A stretch of DNA of 64,000 nucleotides from Parapedobacter sp. SGR-10 (GCF_011030405.1 NZ_JAAJTJ010000015.1:1-64000), one strand, 5' to 3'; shown: positions 43,431-52,821, counted from the first letter of the stretch. Notes: generated from the letters alone by a model not told the origin. Program-made: numbers and translations.

Positions 43431-46400
43431 TTATAATGTGATATTTAGTCCAAAAGTGATTGTCCTTGCCCGGGGATATGCAGACCAGTCAAAACCGGGT
43501 GTTAAAGCAGAAGCTCTGGCAGATACTTCCGGATCGAAACCAGAATAAGATGTCCAGGTATAAAGGTTTTGAGCTGAAGCATAAAGCCTGATAGCATCTA
43601 TTTTTAATCTTTTAATAAGTTTTGGATTAAAACTATAGCCAAACTGAACGGTTTTTAGACGTAAGTAAGAACCGTCTTCAATAACTTTAGAAGAGTAAGC
43701 CGCAGGCCCCGAACCTCCTACACGAAAATGTTCATTCGTAGGGTTATCTACACTCCATCTATTTACGTAGCTCGCAAAATAATTTTGAATTACCCCTCCT
43801 CTTCCTTCAAAAATATATCTATTGGCGTTTAAGATATCATTACCGTAAGACCATTGAAAGAAAACATTTAAATCAAACCCTTTATAAATGAAATTATTAG
43901 ACAAGCCCCCAAAATGTTTAGGGTTTGGATTTCCGATGATGGTATAATCGTCAAAATTGACAATTCCATCACCTGTTATATCTCTGTATTTGATATCTCC
44001 GGGTCTAATATCCTGTCTATTATCCCCGTTAGTTGGAATAGTAGACTTTAGCAAATTCCCATCAAAGTCTTCTGATTGGTAATTTCCTTCCCAAATCAAC
44101 CCGTAAAACATTCCTATAGGCATTCCTATTTTTGCTATATAAGGGCTTAATTGATTAAATTGGGAGTGCCATGTAACGGGACTTAAAAGCACTTCTTCGT
44201 TCTCGGCCAGTTCTATAACTTTATTTCTATTTAAAGAAATATTAAAGTTTGTTGACCAGGAGAAATTTTTAGTTTTCAGGTTCATGCTATAAATGCTAAA
44301 CTCAAGCCCTTTATTTCCAACTTTCCCAATATTTTTAAAACTTCTGGAATATCCTAAAGAGGGTGGTAAATTCGCATATAGCAACAGGTCATTTGTTGTT
44401 TTGCTATACGCGTCTACTGATAATGTAATTTTATCCTTTAAGAAAGATAAATCTAAACCTAAATCTGATTGAAATGTGCTTTCCCATAATAAATCAAGGT
44501 TTCTTAACTCTCCTAACACAGCCGCATTACTTGGCTGATTATTAAACGGATAAGCTGTAGTTACAGACATATCAATTGTTGACATATATGCAAAATCTGA
44601 AACCCTGTTATTACCCGTTACCCCGGCACTAGCCCTCAATTTGGCATCACTAATAAATCTTAACGGCTTCATAAAGTCTTCCTGGCTGAAACGCCATGAA
44701 GCCGCCGCGGATGGAAAGTATCCCCATTTGTTTCCTGTATAAAACTTAGAAGACCCGTCGGCCCTAAAAGATGCTGTTAACAGATACTTAGACTTATAAT
44801 TGTAATCAAATCTTCCTAAAAATGATGCTAAATTAGAAGAAGTTGAAGTTGAAGTTATAACGTTAGGAACTCCCTCATCTAAACCAGATACTCCCAAATT
44901 ATCATTTGGTACCTGAATAGCGCTTGCTCCGAAAGACGTACCTTTTCTCCCTTGTATGGTAAATCCTCCTAATGCCGTAAAAGAATGCTTTCCTACTTTC
45001 TTTCTCCATGTTAAAGTATTCTCATTTACATAATTTGATATTTCTGAATATAGTACTGATCCATTAACACCATTAGTAGCAGCTCCCGGAAAACGGGGGC
45101 TACCAGATCTTGTTTTACTATTGTTAAACGTATTATTTCTACGTACATCTTTACTAAAACCACCGGATATTCTTAATTTGAACCCCCTGAAGCTATATTC
45201 GCCATACCCATTGGCTAATAAAGTATTATTTATACGTTCTCTTAACTCATTTTGGGCACTTAAAACCGGATTAAACCTGGTGTTATTAATTTGATCTTCG
45301 ATTTCCTCGTCAAATTCCAATTCTTCTAAATTCACATTAGGGTTACCGCTAATAGGCCTGTAAGCCATGGCTTGATAGAGTAGAGCCGCATTATAGTTAC
45401 CTCCGGGACTATTTCCATAATTCACTAATCCACTATAATTAATATTGACGCCCAACTTTAAACTATTATTAACCTGTTGGTCTAATCTTAATCTAGCCTG
45501 ATAACGGTTATATCCAGAATTAATTAGAACTCCATCCTGTTCAAAAATTGATCCCGAAAGGCTGTACTTAGTCTGTTTATTTCCCCCTCTTATGGATAAA
45601 TTATGATTTTGCATTGGCGCAGTTTTGAAAATCCTGTCTTGCCAATCAAATCCAACGGCGTCTTTGTAATCGTCTATAGTCTTTCCTCCGGCAAAATACA
45701 TACTGTTGGCTGTACTTGGGCTTCTTTCTGACAGTACTTTAATAAATTCGTAAGGATTCATTAATTCCATTCTTTGCGTTATTTCCTGAGTACCGTAATA
45801 TCCATCGTATGATATGATAGCTTTTCCATCCACTCCTCCCTTAGTGGTGATTATCACAACACCGTTTGCCCCTCTTGCTCCATAAATGGCTGTTGCAGAA
45901 GCATCTTTCAGAATCTCCATTGATGCAATATCCGAGGGGTTGATCATATTATTATCTGGATCTTCTAAAGGGAATCCATCTATAACATATAAAGGTGAAT
46001 TACTTTGCGAAACAGAATTGGCACCTCTTATGACAATATCTACTGTTGATCCTGGTTGGCCATCCTGCGACGAAACCTGAACACCAGCTACTCGACCTGC
46101 CAAAGCTTCCTCAAAGGATCTGACCGGTGCTTTCTGCAATTCTTCTATAGCCACAGATCCTACAGCGCCCGTAAGATCTTTTCGACTTACCTCGCCGTAA
46201 CCGACCACGACAATTTCATTCAGTTTGGTAGGTGCTTCGAGAAGACTCACATTCAGCACCTTTTTATCATTTATAGCTATTTCCCTCGTCGTAAAGCCTA
46301 TGTAGCTAAAGATTAATACTCCTTTGCCATCAGGTACCTTGATCTGATATCCCCCTTCACCATCGGTGAGCGTATAGGTATTGGTACCTTTCAACCGGAT

Positions 46401-46841
46401 GCTTACCCCTTCCAGAGGTTCTCCTTTGAGATTGGTCACCTTACCTTGGATACCCATCTGGACAAGCGGTTTGTGATCCATCTTCATCTTTTCTTTTATC
46501 ACCACGGTTTTATCCCGTATGGTAAAATCCAATGCTTGATCTTCAAAGCACCTGTTCAAAACTTCTGTCAACTCTACATTCATGACATTGATGCTCACAG
46601 GTTTCGACTCCTTAAGGATATCTGTAGAGTACAAAAAATTATAGCCCGTTTGCTGCTTTAGACTTTTTAAGACATCTTTAAGTGTAGCCTGATTGACATG
46701 CAAACTTATTTTTTGAGAATAAACCGACGCGCTTACGGAAAGAAAACTAGTTAATAAAATGAAGCATGCTATTTTCATGACCAACAGGAATTTGTACACT
46801 TTAGGTTGCAGCCTAAAGCCTGTAAATACATTTAATTTCAT
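43431..46841 (-). CDS. SusC-type TonB-dependent glycan transporter (PUL 2)
   Basis: A 1136-residue SusC transporter, intact. A signal region (KFLLVMKIACFILLTSFLSV) is followed by STN (about 48-115: LHVNQATLKDVLKSLKQQTG), a carboxypeptidase-like domain (about 130-205: GIQGKVTNLKGEPLEGVSIR) and the plug (GYGEVSRKDLTGAVGSVAIE, IYGARGANGVVIITTKGG). The barrel ends YPRARTITFGLNITL. STN implies signalling to the FecR/sigma pair upstream. Sampled 60-base lines are near 48 percent GC up to about residue 273 and about 28-38 percent after it, so the barrel may have another origin than the N-terminal signalling part. Confidence 0.97.
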   Translation of the reverse strand: MKLNVFTGFRLQPKVYKFLLVMKIACFILLTSFLSVSASVYSQKISLHVNQATLKDVLKSLKQQTGYNFLYSTDILKESKPVSINVMNVELTEVLNRCFEDQALDFTIRDKTVVIKEKMKMDHKPLVQMGIQGKVTNLKGEPLEGVSIRLKGTNTYTLTDGEGGYQIKVPDGKGVLIFSYIGFTTREIAINDKKVLNVSLLEAPTKLNEIVVVGYGEVSRKDLTGAVGSVAIEELQKAPVRSFEEALAGRVAGVQVSSQDGQPGSTVDIVIRGANSVSQSNSPLYVIDGFPLEDPDNNMINPSDIASMEILKDASATAIYGARGANGVVIITTKGGVDGKAIISYDGYYGTQEITQRMELMNPYEFIKVLSERSPSTANSMYFAGGKTIDDYKDAVGFDWQDRIFKTAPMQNHNLSIRGGNKQTKYSLSGSIFEQDGVLINSGYNRYQARLRLDQQVNNSLKLGVNINYSGLVNYGNSPGGNYNAALLYQAMAYRPISGNPNVNLEELEFDEEIEDQINNTRFNPVLSAQNELRERINNTLLANGYGEYSFRGFKLRISGGFSKDVRRNNTFNNSKTRSGSPRFPGAATNGVNGSVLYSEISNYVNENTLTWRKKVGKHSFTALGGFTIQGRKGTSFGASAIQVPNDNLGVSGLDEGVPNVITSTSTSSNLASFLGRFDYNYKSKYLLTASFRADGSSKFYTGNKWGYFPSAAASWRFSQEDFMKPLRFISDAKLRASAGVTGNNRVSDFAYMSTIDMSVTTAYPFNNQPSNAAVLGELRNLDLLWESTFQSDLGLDLSFLKDKITLSVDAYSKTTNDLLLYANLPPSLGYSRSFKNIGKVGNKGLEFSIYSMNLKTKNFSWSTNFNISLNRNKVIELAENEEVLLSPVTWHSQFNQLSPYIAKIGMPIGMFYGLIWEGNYQSEDFDGNLLKSTIPTNGDNRQDIRPGDIKYRDITGDGIVNFDDYTIIGNPNPKHFGGLSNNFIYKGFDLNVFFQWSYGNDILNANRYIFEGRGGVIQNYFASYVNRWSVDNPTNEHFRVGGSGPAAYSSKVIEDGSYLRLKTVQFGYSFNPKLIKRLKIDAIRLYASAQNLYTWTSYSGFDPEVSARASALTPGFDWSAYPRARTITFGLNITL

Positions 46842-46912
46842 ATATTTGAAATGTTTGGATTTAAAGTTTTAATTAGTTTCTCGAAAAGATTATTAACGCT
46901 ATTTCAAACAAC

Positions 46913-46939
46913 GCCGGAAGTGTTACGAGCGCTTTCGGC
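46913..46939. repeat. Hairpin between fecR and susC of PUL 2
   Basis: Arms GCCGGAAG and CTTTCGGC (one G-T pair) around an 11-base loop, with TTATTTTTTTA following on the plus strand. It is the counterpart of the hairpin at 25118-25139 in PUL 1, with the same orientation of the T-run. Confidence 0.55.
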
Positions 46940-46961
46940 CTTATTTTTTTATAATTGTATA

Positions 46962-48065
46962 TCAAGGCATAACTACTATCCTCCTTCCTTGCAGTTGAAA
47001 ATGAACGACATTGGTCAATTCCAACATATCCAACACCTTGGATACATCTTCATATCTCGAAATAGAGCCTGCCATTCGTTTGTCTACAAAATTTTCAGCA
47101 AAAACAACCTCTACATTATACCATCTGGAAATCTTTCGCATGATGCTGGAGACCTTCTCATCACTAAACTGAAAGATGCCATTTTTCCAGTCTATAGCAT
47201 CTTCGGCACTCACTTCGCTTATCACAGAAGACCTATTTACCAAATTGGTTTGCATCCGTTGATTAGGTTTCAAAAAGTAATCCTTTCCAAAGGATTGGAC
47301 TTTGACCGCTCCCTCCAATAGCGTAATTACAGAGTTAGGTTCATCGTGATAAGCATTCACATTAAAATGTGTACCCAGGACTTCTACAAGCTGCTCCTGC
47401 GTTTTGACCCTAAATGGTCGTTTCGAATCCTTAGCCACCTCAAAATAGACCTCTCCTGTTATCTCTACAAAACGTTCTTGTTTTTCAAAAACCGAAGGAA
47501 ACCGAATAGAAGAAGCTGCATTCAGCCATGCTCTTGTGCCGTCGGCCAGCTCTATCTGATATTGTCCACCTTTCGGCGTCTCCAACAGACTGAACAGTTC
47601 CTCTGTATCGTCTGACTCCATAACTTTGTAAACTATTTCGCCATCTCTGTTTTTATAGATCTTGATATGGTCTAGGGCAACAGTCTCCCCATCCGCAATA
47701 TTATCCAAGTCTATTTCTCTACCATCGGAAAAAGATAGTTTAGCCATATTGCTTCCGGGCACTATGGCCTGAGCCAACCTAGAGGAGTCAACCTCATTTT
47801 TATCAAGCAACACGTAAAACGATATTGCCGAAAAAACCAAAATCAAAGCAGCTGCTGCCCATTGGATGTATCGGATTTTTATTTTTCTGTTTTCCTGTAC
47901 ATCCAGCTTGTTCCAGATGTGCCTCTCCAGAGATTTATAATCAATATCATCAGAAAGAGATTCTTGCTGAACCTGTTGGTTATACCACGATTCCAAAAGC
48001 TTTCTCTCCTCGTCAGTACATTCTCCTTTGAGGTATTTCTTTAATAATGCTTGGTGTTTGTCCAT
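46962..48065 (-). CDS. FecR-family anti-sigma factor (PUL 2)
   Basis: A 367-residue sigma regulator. The N-terminal cytoplasmic part MDKHQALLKKYLKGECTDEE is typical, the transmembrane helix is at about 69-88 (WAAAALILVFSAISFYVLLD), and the FecR domain shows KGGQYQIELADGTRAWLNAA and VEITGEVYFEVAKDSKRPF. The C-terminal DUF4974 domain starts near VQQ-less AIDWKNGIFQFSDEKVSSIM and ends QLQGRRIVVMP. It should hold the ECF sigma until SusC signals ligand binding. It follows the sigma gene by 59 bases. Confidence 0.93.
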   Translation of the reverse strand: MDKHQALLKKYLKGECTDEERKLLESWYNQQVQQESLSDDIDYKSLERHIWNKLDVQENRKIKIRYIQWAAAALILVFSAISFYVLLDKNEVDSSRLAQAIVPGSNMAKLSFSDGREIDLDNIADGETVALDHIKIYKNRDGEIVYKVMESDDTEELFSLLETPKGGQYQIELADGTRAWLNAASSIRFPSVFEKQERFVEITGEVYFEVAKDSKRPFRVKTQEQLVEVLGTHFNVNAYHDEPNSVITLLEGAVKVQSFGKDYFLKPNQRMQTNLVNRSSVISEVSAEDAIDWKNGIFQFSDEKVSSIMRKISRWYNVEVVFAENFVDKRMAGSISRYEDVSKVLDMLELTNVVHFQLQGRRIVVMP

Positions 48066-48124
48066 ATCTATTTAGCCTCGGCTTTATAGATATGTAGGTT
48101 GACAAAAAGGCAGGGGGTACTTTT

Positions 48125-48709
48125 TTATAAAAAAAGTTTAACAATAATATAATACCATATAAATATACCGAACTTGGGCTTCAGTATTTTGAGGGCTTTT
48201 TGAATCTGTTTTTTCACCGTTTGATCCGACAATGAAAGCTTTTCAGCAATTTCTTTATGATTTAAATGCTCTTTTCTGCTCAACTCAAAAACTTTCCGCA
48301 TTTTTTTAGGGAGAAAACCAACTTCTTTTTCTATTTGTTCAGAAAGCTCTTTCTCGATCAAAAGATGATCGATCGTGTAGACGCCTTTGTTGACAAAATC
48401 ACCTAATTTTTCAAGATAATTGTTTCGCACCTTTCCCTTGTCCAACAAATCGAATACCTTATACCGTACAGAAGAATACAAGTACGAAGAAAGACTCCCT
48501 TTGATTTCCAAGACCTTTCGGTTTCTCCATATAGATTCAAAAACATCCTGAATAACATCTTGGGATTCTTCTTCTAATTTGACCATTCTTCGCGCGTGTC
48601 TGTACAAAATACCCCAATATCTTTTATAGACCTCAGCAAAAGCCTTATCATCTCCCTTTTTTACAAGGCAAATCAATTCATTGTCATGTAATTTGTTATA
48701 AAAAGTCAT
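48125..48709 (-). CDS. ECF RNA polymerase sigma factor (PUL 2)
   Basis: A 194-residue ECF sigma factor expected to activate the SusC/SusD operon of PUL 2. Region 2 holds QDVIQDVFESIWRNRKVLE and region 4 has LSRKEHLNHKEIAEKLSLS followed by DQTVKKQIQKALKILK. A hydrophobic C-terminus (FGIFIWYYIIVKLFL) resembles that of the PUL 1 factor. A TAAATTTG box (rc of 48770-48777) lies about 60 bases upstream. The gene is divergent from ftsX across some 317 bases. Confidence 0.93.
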   Translation of the reverse strand: MTFYNKLHDNELICLVKKGDDKAFAEVYKRYWGILYRHARRMVKLEEESQDVIQDVFESIWRNRKVLEIKGSLSSYLYSSVRYKVFDLLDKGKVRNNYLEKLGDFVNKGVYTIDHLLIEKELSEQIEKEVGFLPKKMRKVFELSRKEHLNHKEIAEKLSLSDQTVKKQIQKALKILKPKFGIFIWYYIIVKLFL

Positions 48710-49026
48710 CCTCAGATTTCTTAGGCTTATGTGTACGTACCCGAATATAGGAACTTATTTTGCAAAAATCAAATTTATTCTAATCAACTAGGGAATATTA
48801 AATGCACGGTGACATCCGACACTATAGCCAATTACACCTTTAAAAAAATAAAAAAATGTTAAATCCCACAATATATCGCCCGATATTGCATTATTAATGC
48901 ATATGTTTATGATTTGACTTTAATGGTCATATGAAATATTCATCTGTGTTTGTCTTTTTAGAAACATGAATATTTCATAAAATCATCTTTATTCTTTAAT
49001 TTCGCATTCAAATATTCATCCGCTTT
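48710..49026. other. Divergent intergenic region between PUL 2 sigma gene and ftsX
   Basis: About 317 AT-rich bases. It contains a candidate sigma-gene -7 box TAAATTTG (minus strand, 48770-48777) and a 14-base perfect inverted repeat at 48930-48979 near ftsX. Apart from an AATTTCGC box-like string near 49000, no full consensus promoter for ftsX was found. Confidence 0.5.
48930..48979. repeat. Inverted repeat TATGAAATATTCAT upstream of ftsX
   Basis: Perfect 14-base arms at 48930-48943 and 48966-48979 with a 22-base loop. Each arm is itself nearly palindromic, and a related AAATATTCAT copy is at 49009-49018. It ends about 47 bases before the ftsX start. It could be a pair of operator sites or an mRNA hairpin. 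Confidence 0.55.
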
Positions 49027-49905
49027 ATGGCAGTATTAGAACAAGGCTCTCCTCGAAAAAAAACCAAATCGGTATATGTTTCTACCGTGATCAGTATTGC
49101 ATTGGTCTTATTGATGACGGGACTTTTGGGATTGATCCTGGTACATGCCAAAAATCTGTCTAAATATGTCAAAGAGAACATTGTACTCAATGTGATTGTC
49201 AATGACAACGTAAACGAAGGAGATGTGCTCTCCTTGCAAAAAGACATCGAAAAAGACAGCTATGTACTTCGAACGGAATATGTCAGCAAGGAATTGGCCG
49301 CCAAAAATCTCAAAGAGGATCTAGGCGAGGACTTTGTGGAGTATCTGGGGCACAACCCCCTACTCCCTTCTATAGACATCTATCTGAAAGAGCAATATGC
49401 CAACAGCGACAGCATACAACCCTTTATCAACAAGTTGGAAAAGAACAGCCGCGTAAAAGAAGTTGTCTATCAGGAATCGCTGATCGATATGGTCAACAAC
49501 AACATCCGTATCATATCCATGATTGTGCTGGCATTTGCCGTGATTTTGATGGTCATTGCCGTAGCACTGATCAACAATACCATTCGACTAGCCATATATT
49601 CTCAACGCTTTCTGATCAAAAGTATGCAATTGATCGGTGCGACAAAGAGTTTTATTCGTAAGCCTTATATTCTATACGGCATTATACATGGTCTCATTGG
49701 CGCATTGATTGCTATTTTGCTTTTGATATTCGCCTTACAGTTTGCGCAAAAGCAGGTGCCCGAACTCATTTTCCTCCGCAATTGGTATGAGTTTGGTGCT
49801 ATATTTATTATCGTCGTCATATTGGGTATACTCATTTCAGGGTTGAGCACTTATTTTGCCGTCACCAAATATTTGAAAGCAAAATCCCACAGTTTATACA
49901 GGTAA
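49027..49905 (+). CDS. ftsX: Cell division protein FtsX
   Basis: A 292-residue inner membrane protein of the FtsX family, which with the ATPase FtsE controls peptidoglycan hydrolases at the division site. The N-terminus is cytoplasmic with transmembrane helix 1 at about 19-40 (VISIALVLLMTGLLGLILVH). A periplasmic extracellular-loop domain follows (about 45-160). Three further helices (about 163-185, 213-240 and 257-280) form the permease part with SMQLIGATKSFIRKPYILYG. ftsE is not adjacent, as is usual in Bacteroidota. It heads a housekeeping run that continues with DUF3098 and uppP. Confidence 0.94.
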   Translation: MAVLEQGSPRKKTKSVYVSTVISIALVLLMTGLLGLILVHAKNLSKYVKENIVLNVIVNDNVNEGDVLSLQKDIEKDSYVLRTEYVSKELAAKNLKEDLGEDFVEYLGHNPLLPSIDIYLKEQYANSDSIQPFINKLEKNSRVKEVVYQESLIDMVNNNIRIISMIVLAFAVILMVIAVALINNTIRLAIYSQRFLIKSMQLIGATKSFIRKPYILYGIIHGLIGALIAILLLIFALQFAQKQVPELIFLRNWYEFGAIFIIVVILGILISGLSTYFAVTKYLKAKSHSLYR

Positions 49906-49961
49906 TCAGTGGAGAGAGAACAATTATATTCACTGTCAACTGTCAACTAAACAAAAAGAAA

Positions 49962-50207
49962 ATGTCACAGAAAAAAACATCTACTAACGACAACAACAAA
50001 GCCGGATTTGTATTCCAAAAGATCAATTATATCTTATTCTTGATCAGCATCCTTATTGTTTTCATTGGTTTTCTTCTTATGATGGGCAAAGAGGACATAT
50101 ACAGCTTTACTAAAATCACGTTAGCCCCTTTAGTTATTGTCATTGGTTTTGCCGTCGGCTTCGTTGCTATTTTATACAAACCTAAGAACAACAAGGAAAT
50201 CCAATAA
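49962..50207 (+). CDS. DUF3098 membrane protein
   Basis: An 81-residue protein with two transmembrane helices (about 22-43, NYILFLISILIVFIGFLLMM, and 54-73, LAPLVIVIGFAVGFVAILY). It matches DUF3098, a Bacteroidota family usually found between ftsX and uppP, as here. A role in cell-envelope assembly follows from that conserved position alone. It ends 2 bases before uppP. The spacer before it includes a doubled CTGTCAA unit. Confidence 0.9.
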   Translation: MSQKKTSTNDNNKAGFVFQKINYILFLISILIVFIGFLLMMGKEDIYSFTKITLAPLVIVIGFAVGFVAILYKPKNNKEIQ

Positions 50208-50209
50208 TA

Positions 50210-51004
50210 ATGAGTTATTTTGAGGCCATTATTTTGGCTATTATAGAGGGATTGACCGAGTTTTTACCGGTCTCTTCCACAGGACACATGATTATCGGAA
50301 CCGCATTGATGGGGATGGAGCCTTCCGATTTCGTCAAATTGTTTACCATCGTCATTCAACTGGGCACTATCCTATCCGTGCTCTTCTTGTACTGGAGACG
50401 CTTTTTCAAATCCCTTGATTTCTACTATAAGCTCATCGTAGCAGCTATTCCGGCATCTATACTTGGGTTACTATTGAACGATGTCATCGATTCACTATTA
50501 GAAAGCCCGATGATGGTAGCCATCATGCTGGTCATTGGGGGTGTGATCCTATTGTTTGTTGACAAATGGTTCAATCGTCCAACAACAGACGACTCCGACG
50601 ACATATCGTTCAAGCAGGCTTTCATTATCGGCTGTTACCAATGTTTGGCGTTGATCCCCGGTACATCCCGATCAGCCAGTACTATTGTCGGTGGTATGAC
50701 CCAAAAATTGACTCGCAAGGCGGCAGCAGAGTTTTCTTTTTTCCTGGCCTTGCCGATGATGTTCGGGGCGTCTTTGGTCAAACTCCTTAAGTTTTTCAAG
50801 GAAGGCCACACTTTGACCGGAGAAGAAATCAATCTATTGATCGTCGGGAATATCGTCGGCCTTGTCGTTGCGATCATTGCGATCAAATCCTTTATTAGTG
50901 TACTGACCAAATACGGTTTCAAGGCTTTTGGTTGGTACAGGATTGTCGTTGGTTTGGTCATCATCATCCTGTTGCTGAGCGGTCACAATCTACAAGTCAT
51001 CTAA
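50210..51004 (+). CDS. uppP: Undecaprenyl-diphosphatase
   Basis: A 264-residue polytopic membrane enzyme that converts undecaprenyl diphosphate to the monophosphate, recycling the lipid carrier for peptidoglycan and other envelope sugars. The two family motifs are present: EGLTEFLPVSSTGHM (14-28) with the catalytic Glu, and PGTSRSASTIVGGM near 150 with the Arg/Ser pair. About eight hydrophobic helices. It may also serve the polyprenyl-phosphate glycosyltransferase at 1283. Its TAA stop overlaps the ATG of truB by one base, so translation is probably coupled. Confidence 0.96.
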   Translation: MSYFEAIILAIIEGLTEFLPVSSTGHMIIGTALMGMEPSDFVKLFTIVIQLGTILSVLFLYWRRFFKSLDFYYKLIVAAIPASILGLLLNDVIDSLLESPMMVAIMLVIGGVILLFVDKWFNRPTTDDSDDISFKQAFIIGCYQCLALIPGTSRSASTIVGGMTQKLTRKAAAEFSFFLALPMMFGASLVKLLKFFKEGHTLTGEEINLLIVGNIVGLVVAIIAIKSFISVLTKYGFKAFGWYRIVVGLVIIILLLSGHNLQVI

Positions 51005-51729
51005 TGCATATTCCGAAAGATAAAAACAGTACTCCTTTATTCTCTTTTGCCGAAGGCGAGATCCTTTTGGTGGACAAGCCGCTGTCATGGACAAGTTTTG
51101 ATGTGATCGGAAAACTCCGAAACACGATCAAACCCTTGAAAGTTAAGGTCGGACACGCAGGCACATTAGATCCTTTGGCGACAGGACTCTTGATTATATG
51201 TACAGGCAAACTCACCAAGAAAATAGACTTATATCAAGCCGAGGACAAAGAATACACAGGCATCATTACACTGGGAGCGACAACTCCCTCCTATGATCTG
51301 GAGACGGACATAGACCAAACATTTGATATTGGTGCGATTACCGAAGAGCAAATCTACGAAACCACAAAATCTTTCCTTGGAGAAATAGAGCAATTTCCGC
51401 CAGCGCATTCGGCTATACAGATCAATGGCGAACGTGCTTACGAAATAGCAAGACGAGGAGAAGAAGTGACACTAAAGTCCCGAAAGGTATTCATCCACGC
51501 GTTTGAAATCGAAAAGATTGAATTACCTTTGGTGTATTTTAGGATCAGATGCTCGAAAGGCACCTATATCCGATCGATAGCCCATGATTTTGGCAAAAGA
51601 CTGCAAAATGGCGCCCATTTGTCTTCATTGCGCCGAACAATGAGTGGTGGGTTTCACGTTGACAATGCCTGGAATCTGGAAGAACTGATTGAGACAATCA
51701 GGGCACAAAAGACCAATTGGGTCATCTAA
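51004..51729 (+). CDS. truB: tRNA pseudouridine(55) synthase
   Basis: A 241-residue pseudouridine synthase modifying U55 in the T-arm of tRNAs. The frame is open from 50932, but the start at 51004 is chosen because it follows the uppP stop as TAATG and gives the family-length N-terminus (LLVDKPLSWTSFDVIG). The catalytic Asp56 is in GHAGTLDPLATGLL. The segment RCSKGTYIRSIAHDFG is also typical. The C-terminal PUA domain is absent or very short, as in many Bacteroidota TruB proteins. Confidence 0.96.
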   Translation: MHIPKDKNSTPLFSFAEGEILLVDKPLSWTSFDVIGKLRNTIKPLKVKVGHAGTLDPLATGLLIICTGKLTKKIDLYQAEDKEYTGIITLGATTPSYDLETDIDQTFDIGAITEEQIYETTKSFLGEIEQFPPAHSAIQINGERAYEIARRGEEVTLKSRKVFIHAFEIEKIELPLVYFRIRCSKGTYIRSIAHDFGKRLQNGAHLSSLRRTMSGGFHVDNAWNLEELIETIRAQKTNWVI

Positions 51730-51744
51730 ACAAGACATTTAGAA

Positions 51745-52719
51745 ATGAAAATATATAGAAATCTTACTGAATTCGAACCATTGGAAAATGCGGTGGTCAC
51801 GATAGGTACTTTTGACGGGGTACATATCGGTCATCAAAAAATATTGAAGAAACTAGTCGATTGCGCTAACGAGAAAAACGGTGAATCGGTACTGTTGACA
51901 TTCTTTCCCCACCCTCGCCTCATCATCAATCCCGATGACGAAGACCTACGGTTGATCAACGATATCGAGGAAAAGACACATCGTCTGGCCTTATCCGGAT
52001 TGGATCACTTGATCATTACCCCTTTTACGAGAGACTTCTCAAATCAAAGTCCGGAAGAATATATCCGCAATGTACTCGTGGACAAACTGGGGACCAAACG
52101 GATTATCATCGGCTATGACCACCATTTTGGCAAAGATCGCAAAGGAAGTATAAAAAATCTCACCGAGTTGGCTCATATCTTTGACTACGAGGTTTTAGAG
52201 ATCCCCAAACAGGATATAGACGATGTAGCTGTCTCTTCGACACGGATACGTGAGGCCCTGATAAAAGGTGACATCGATACGGCCAACAAATATTTGGATT
52301 ACCCTTTCGAATTGACCGGAACTATTGTTCGGGGGGATCAGATTGGACGTACCATAGGTTTCCCGACTGCCAATCTGCATGTACACGAAACCCATAAACT
52401 GATACCCGCATATGGTATCTATGCCGTCGAAGTCGAGATATATCCACATGTCCCCTCCATCGCCTCGGGTGAATATTTCGAACCTCAACCGACCAGTGTT
52501 GCTAAAGGTATGTGCTATATAGGTAACAGACCAACCATAGACGGCATGGCCCGAAAGATAGAAGTAAACTTGCTCGACTTCAAGGATGATCTTTATTCCA
52601 AGACTTTACGTCTTCGCTTCAAGCATTTTATACGACACGACGAACGTTTTGATTCTTTAGAAGAGCTACAAGCCCAGATAAAGAAAGATGAAGATGCTAT
52701 TAGGGCGTATTTCAAGTAG
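51745..52719 (+). CDS. ribF: Bifunctional riboflavin kinase/FAD synthetase
   Basis: A 324-residue enzyme that makes FMN and then FAD. The N-terminal adenylyltransferase shows TFDGVHIGHQKIL with HxGH at 27-30, FFPHPRLII, GYDHHFGKDRKGS and VSSTRIREAL. The C-terminal riboflavin kinase has GRTIGFPTANLHV and MCYIGNRPTIDG. It follows truB by 15 bases. The TAG stop lies inside the arm of the GTAGGGGCAAA-type inverted repeat at 52716-52743. Confidence 0.97.
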   Translation: MKIYRNLTEFEPLENAVVTIGTFDGVHIGHQKILKKLVDCANEKNGESVLLTFFPHPRLIINPDDEDLRLINDIEEKTHRLALSGLDHLIITPFTRDFSNQSPEEYIRNVLVDKLGTKRIIIGYDHHFGKDRKGSIKNLTELAHIFDYEVLEIPKQDIDDVAVSSTRIREALIKGDIDTANKYLDYPFELTGTIVRGDQIGRTIGFPTANLHVHETHKLIPAYGIYAVEVEIYPHVPSIASGEYFEPQPTSVAKGMCYIGNRPTIDGMARKIEVNLLDFKDDLYSKTLRLRFKHFIRHDERFDSLEELQAQIKKDEDAIRAYFK

Positions 52720-52743
52720 GGGCAAATAATAATTTGCCCTTAC
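52716..52743. repeat. Inverted repeat GTAGGGGCAAAT after ribF
   Basis: Arms at 52716-52727 and 52732-52743 (one mismatch) around four bases. The left arm includes the ribF stop codon. It is the second copy of the element at 32266-32321, with a much shorter loop, and likely acts as a terminator or mRNA 3' end. Confidence 0.7.
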
Positions 52744-52821
52744 TCTTCTATATATACATTTTTATTTTCCCCGAAAAATACATTAACTTAGCTGACTTTT
52801 GAACGTGAAACCGTATTCAGT

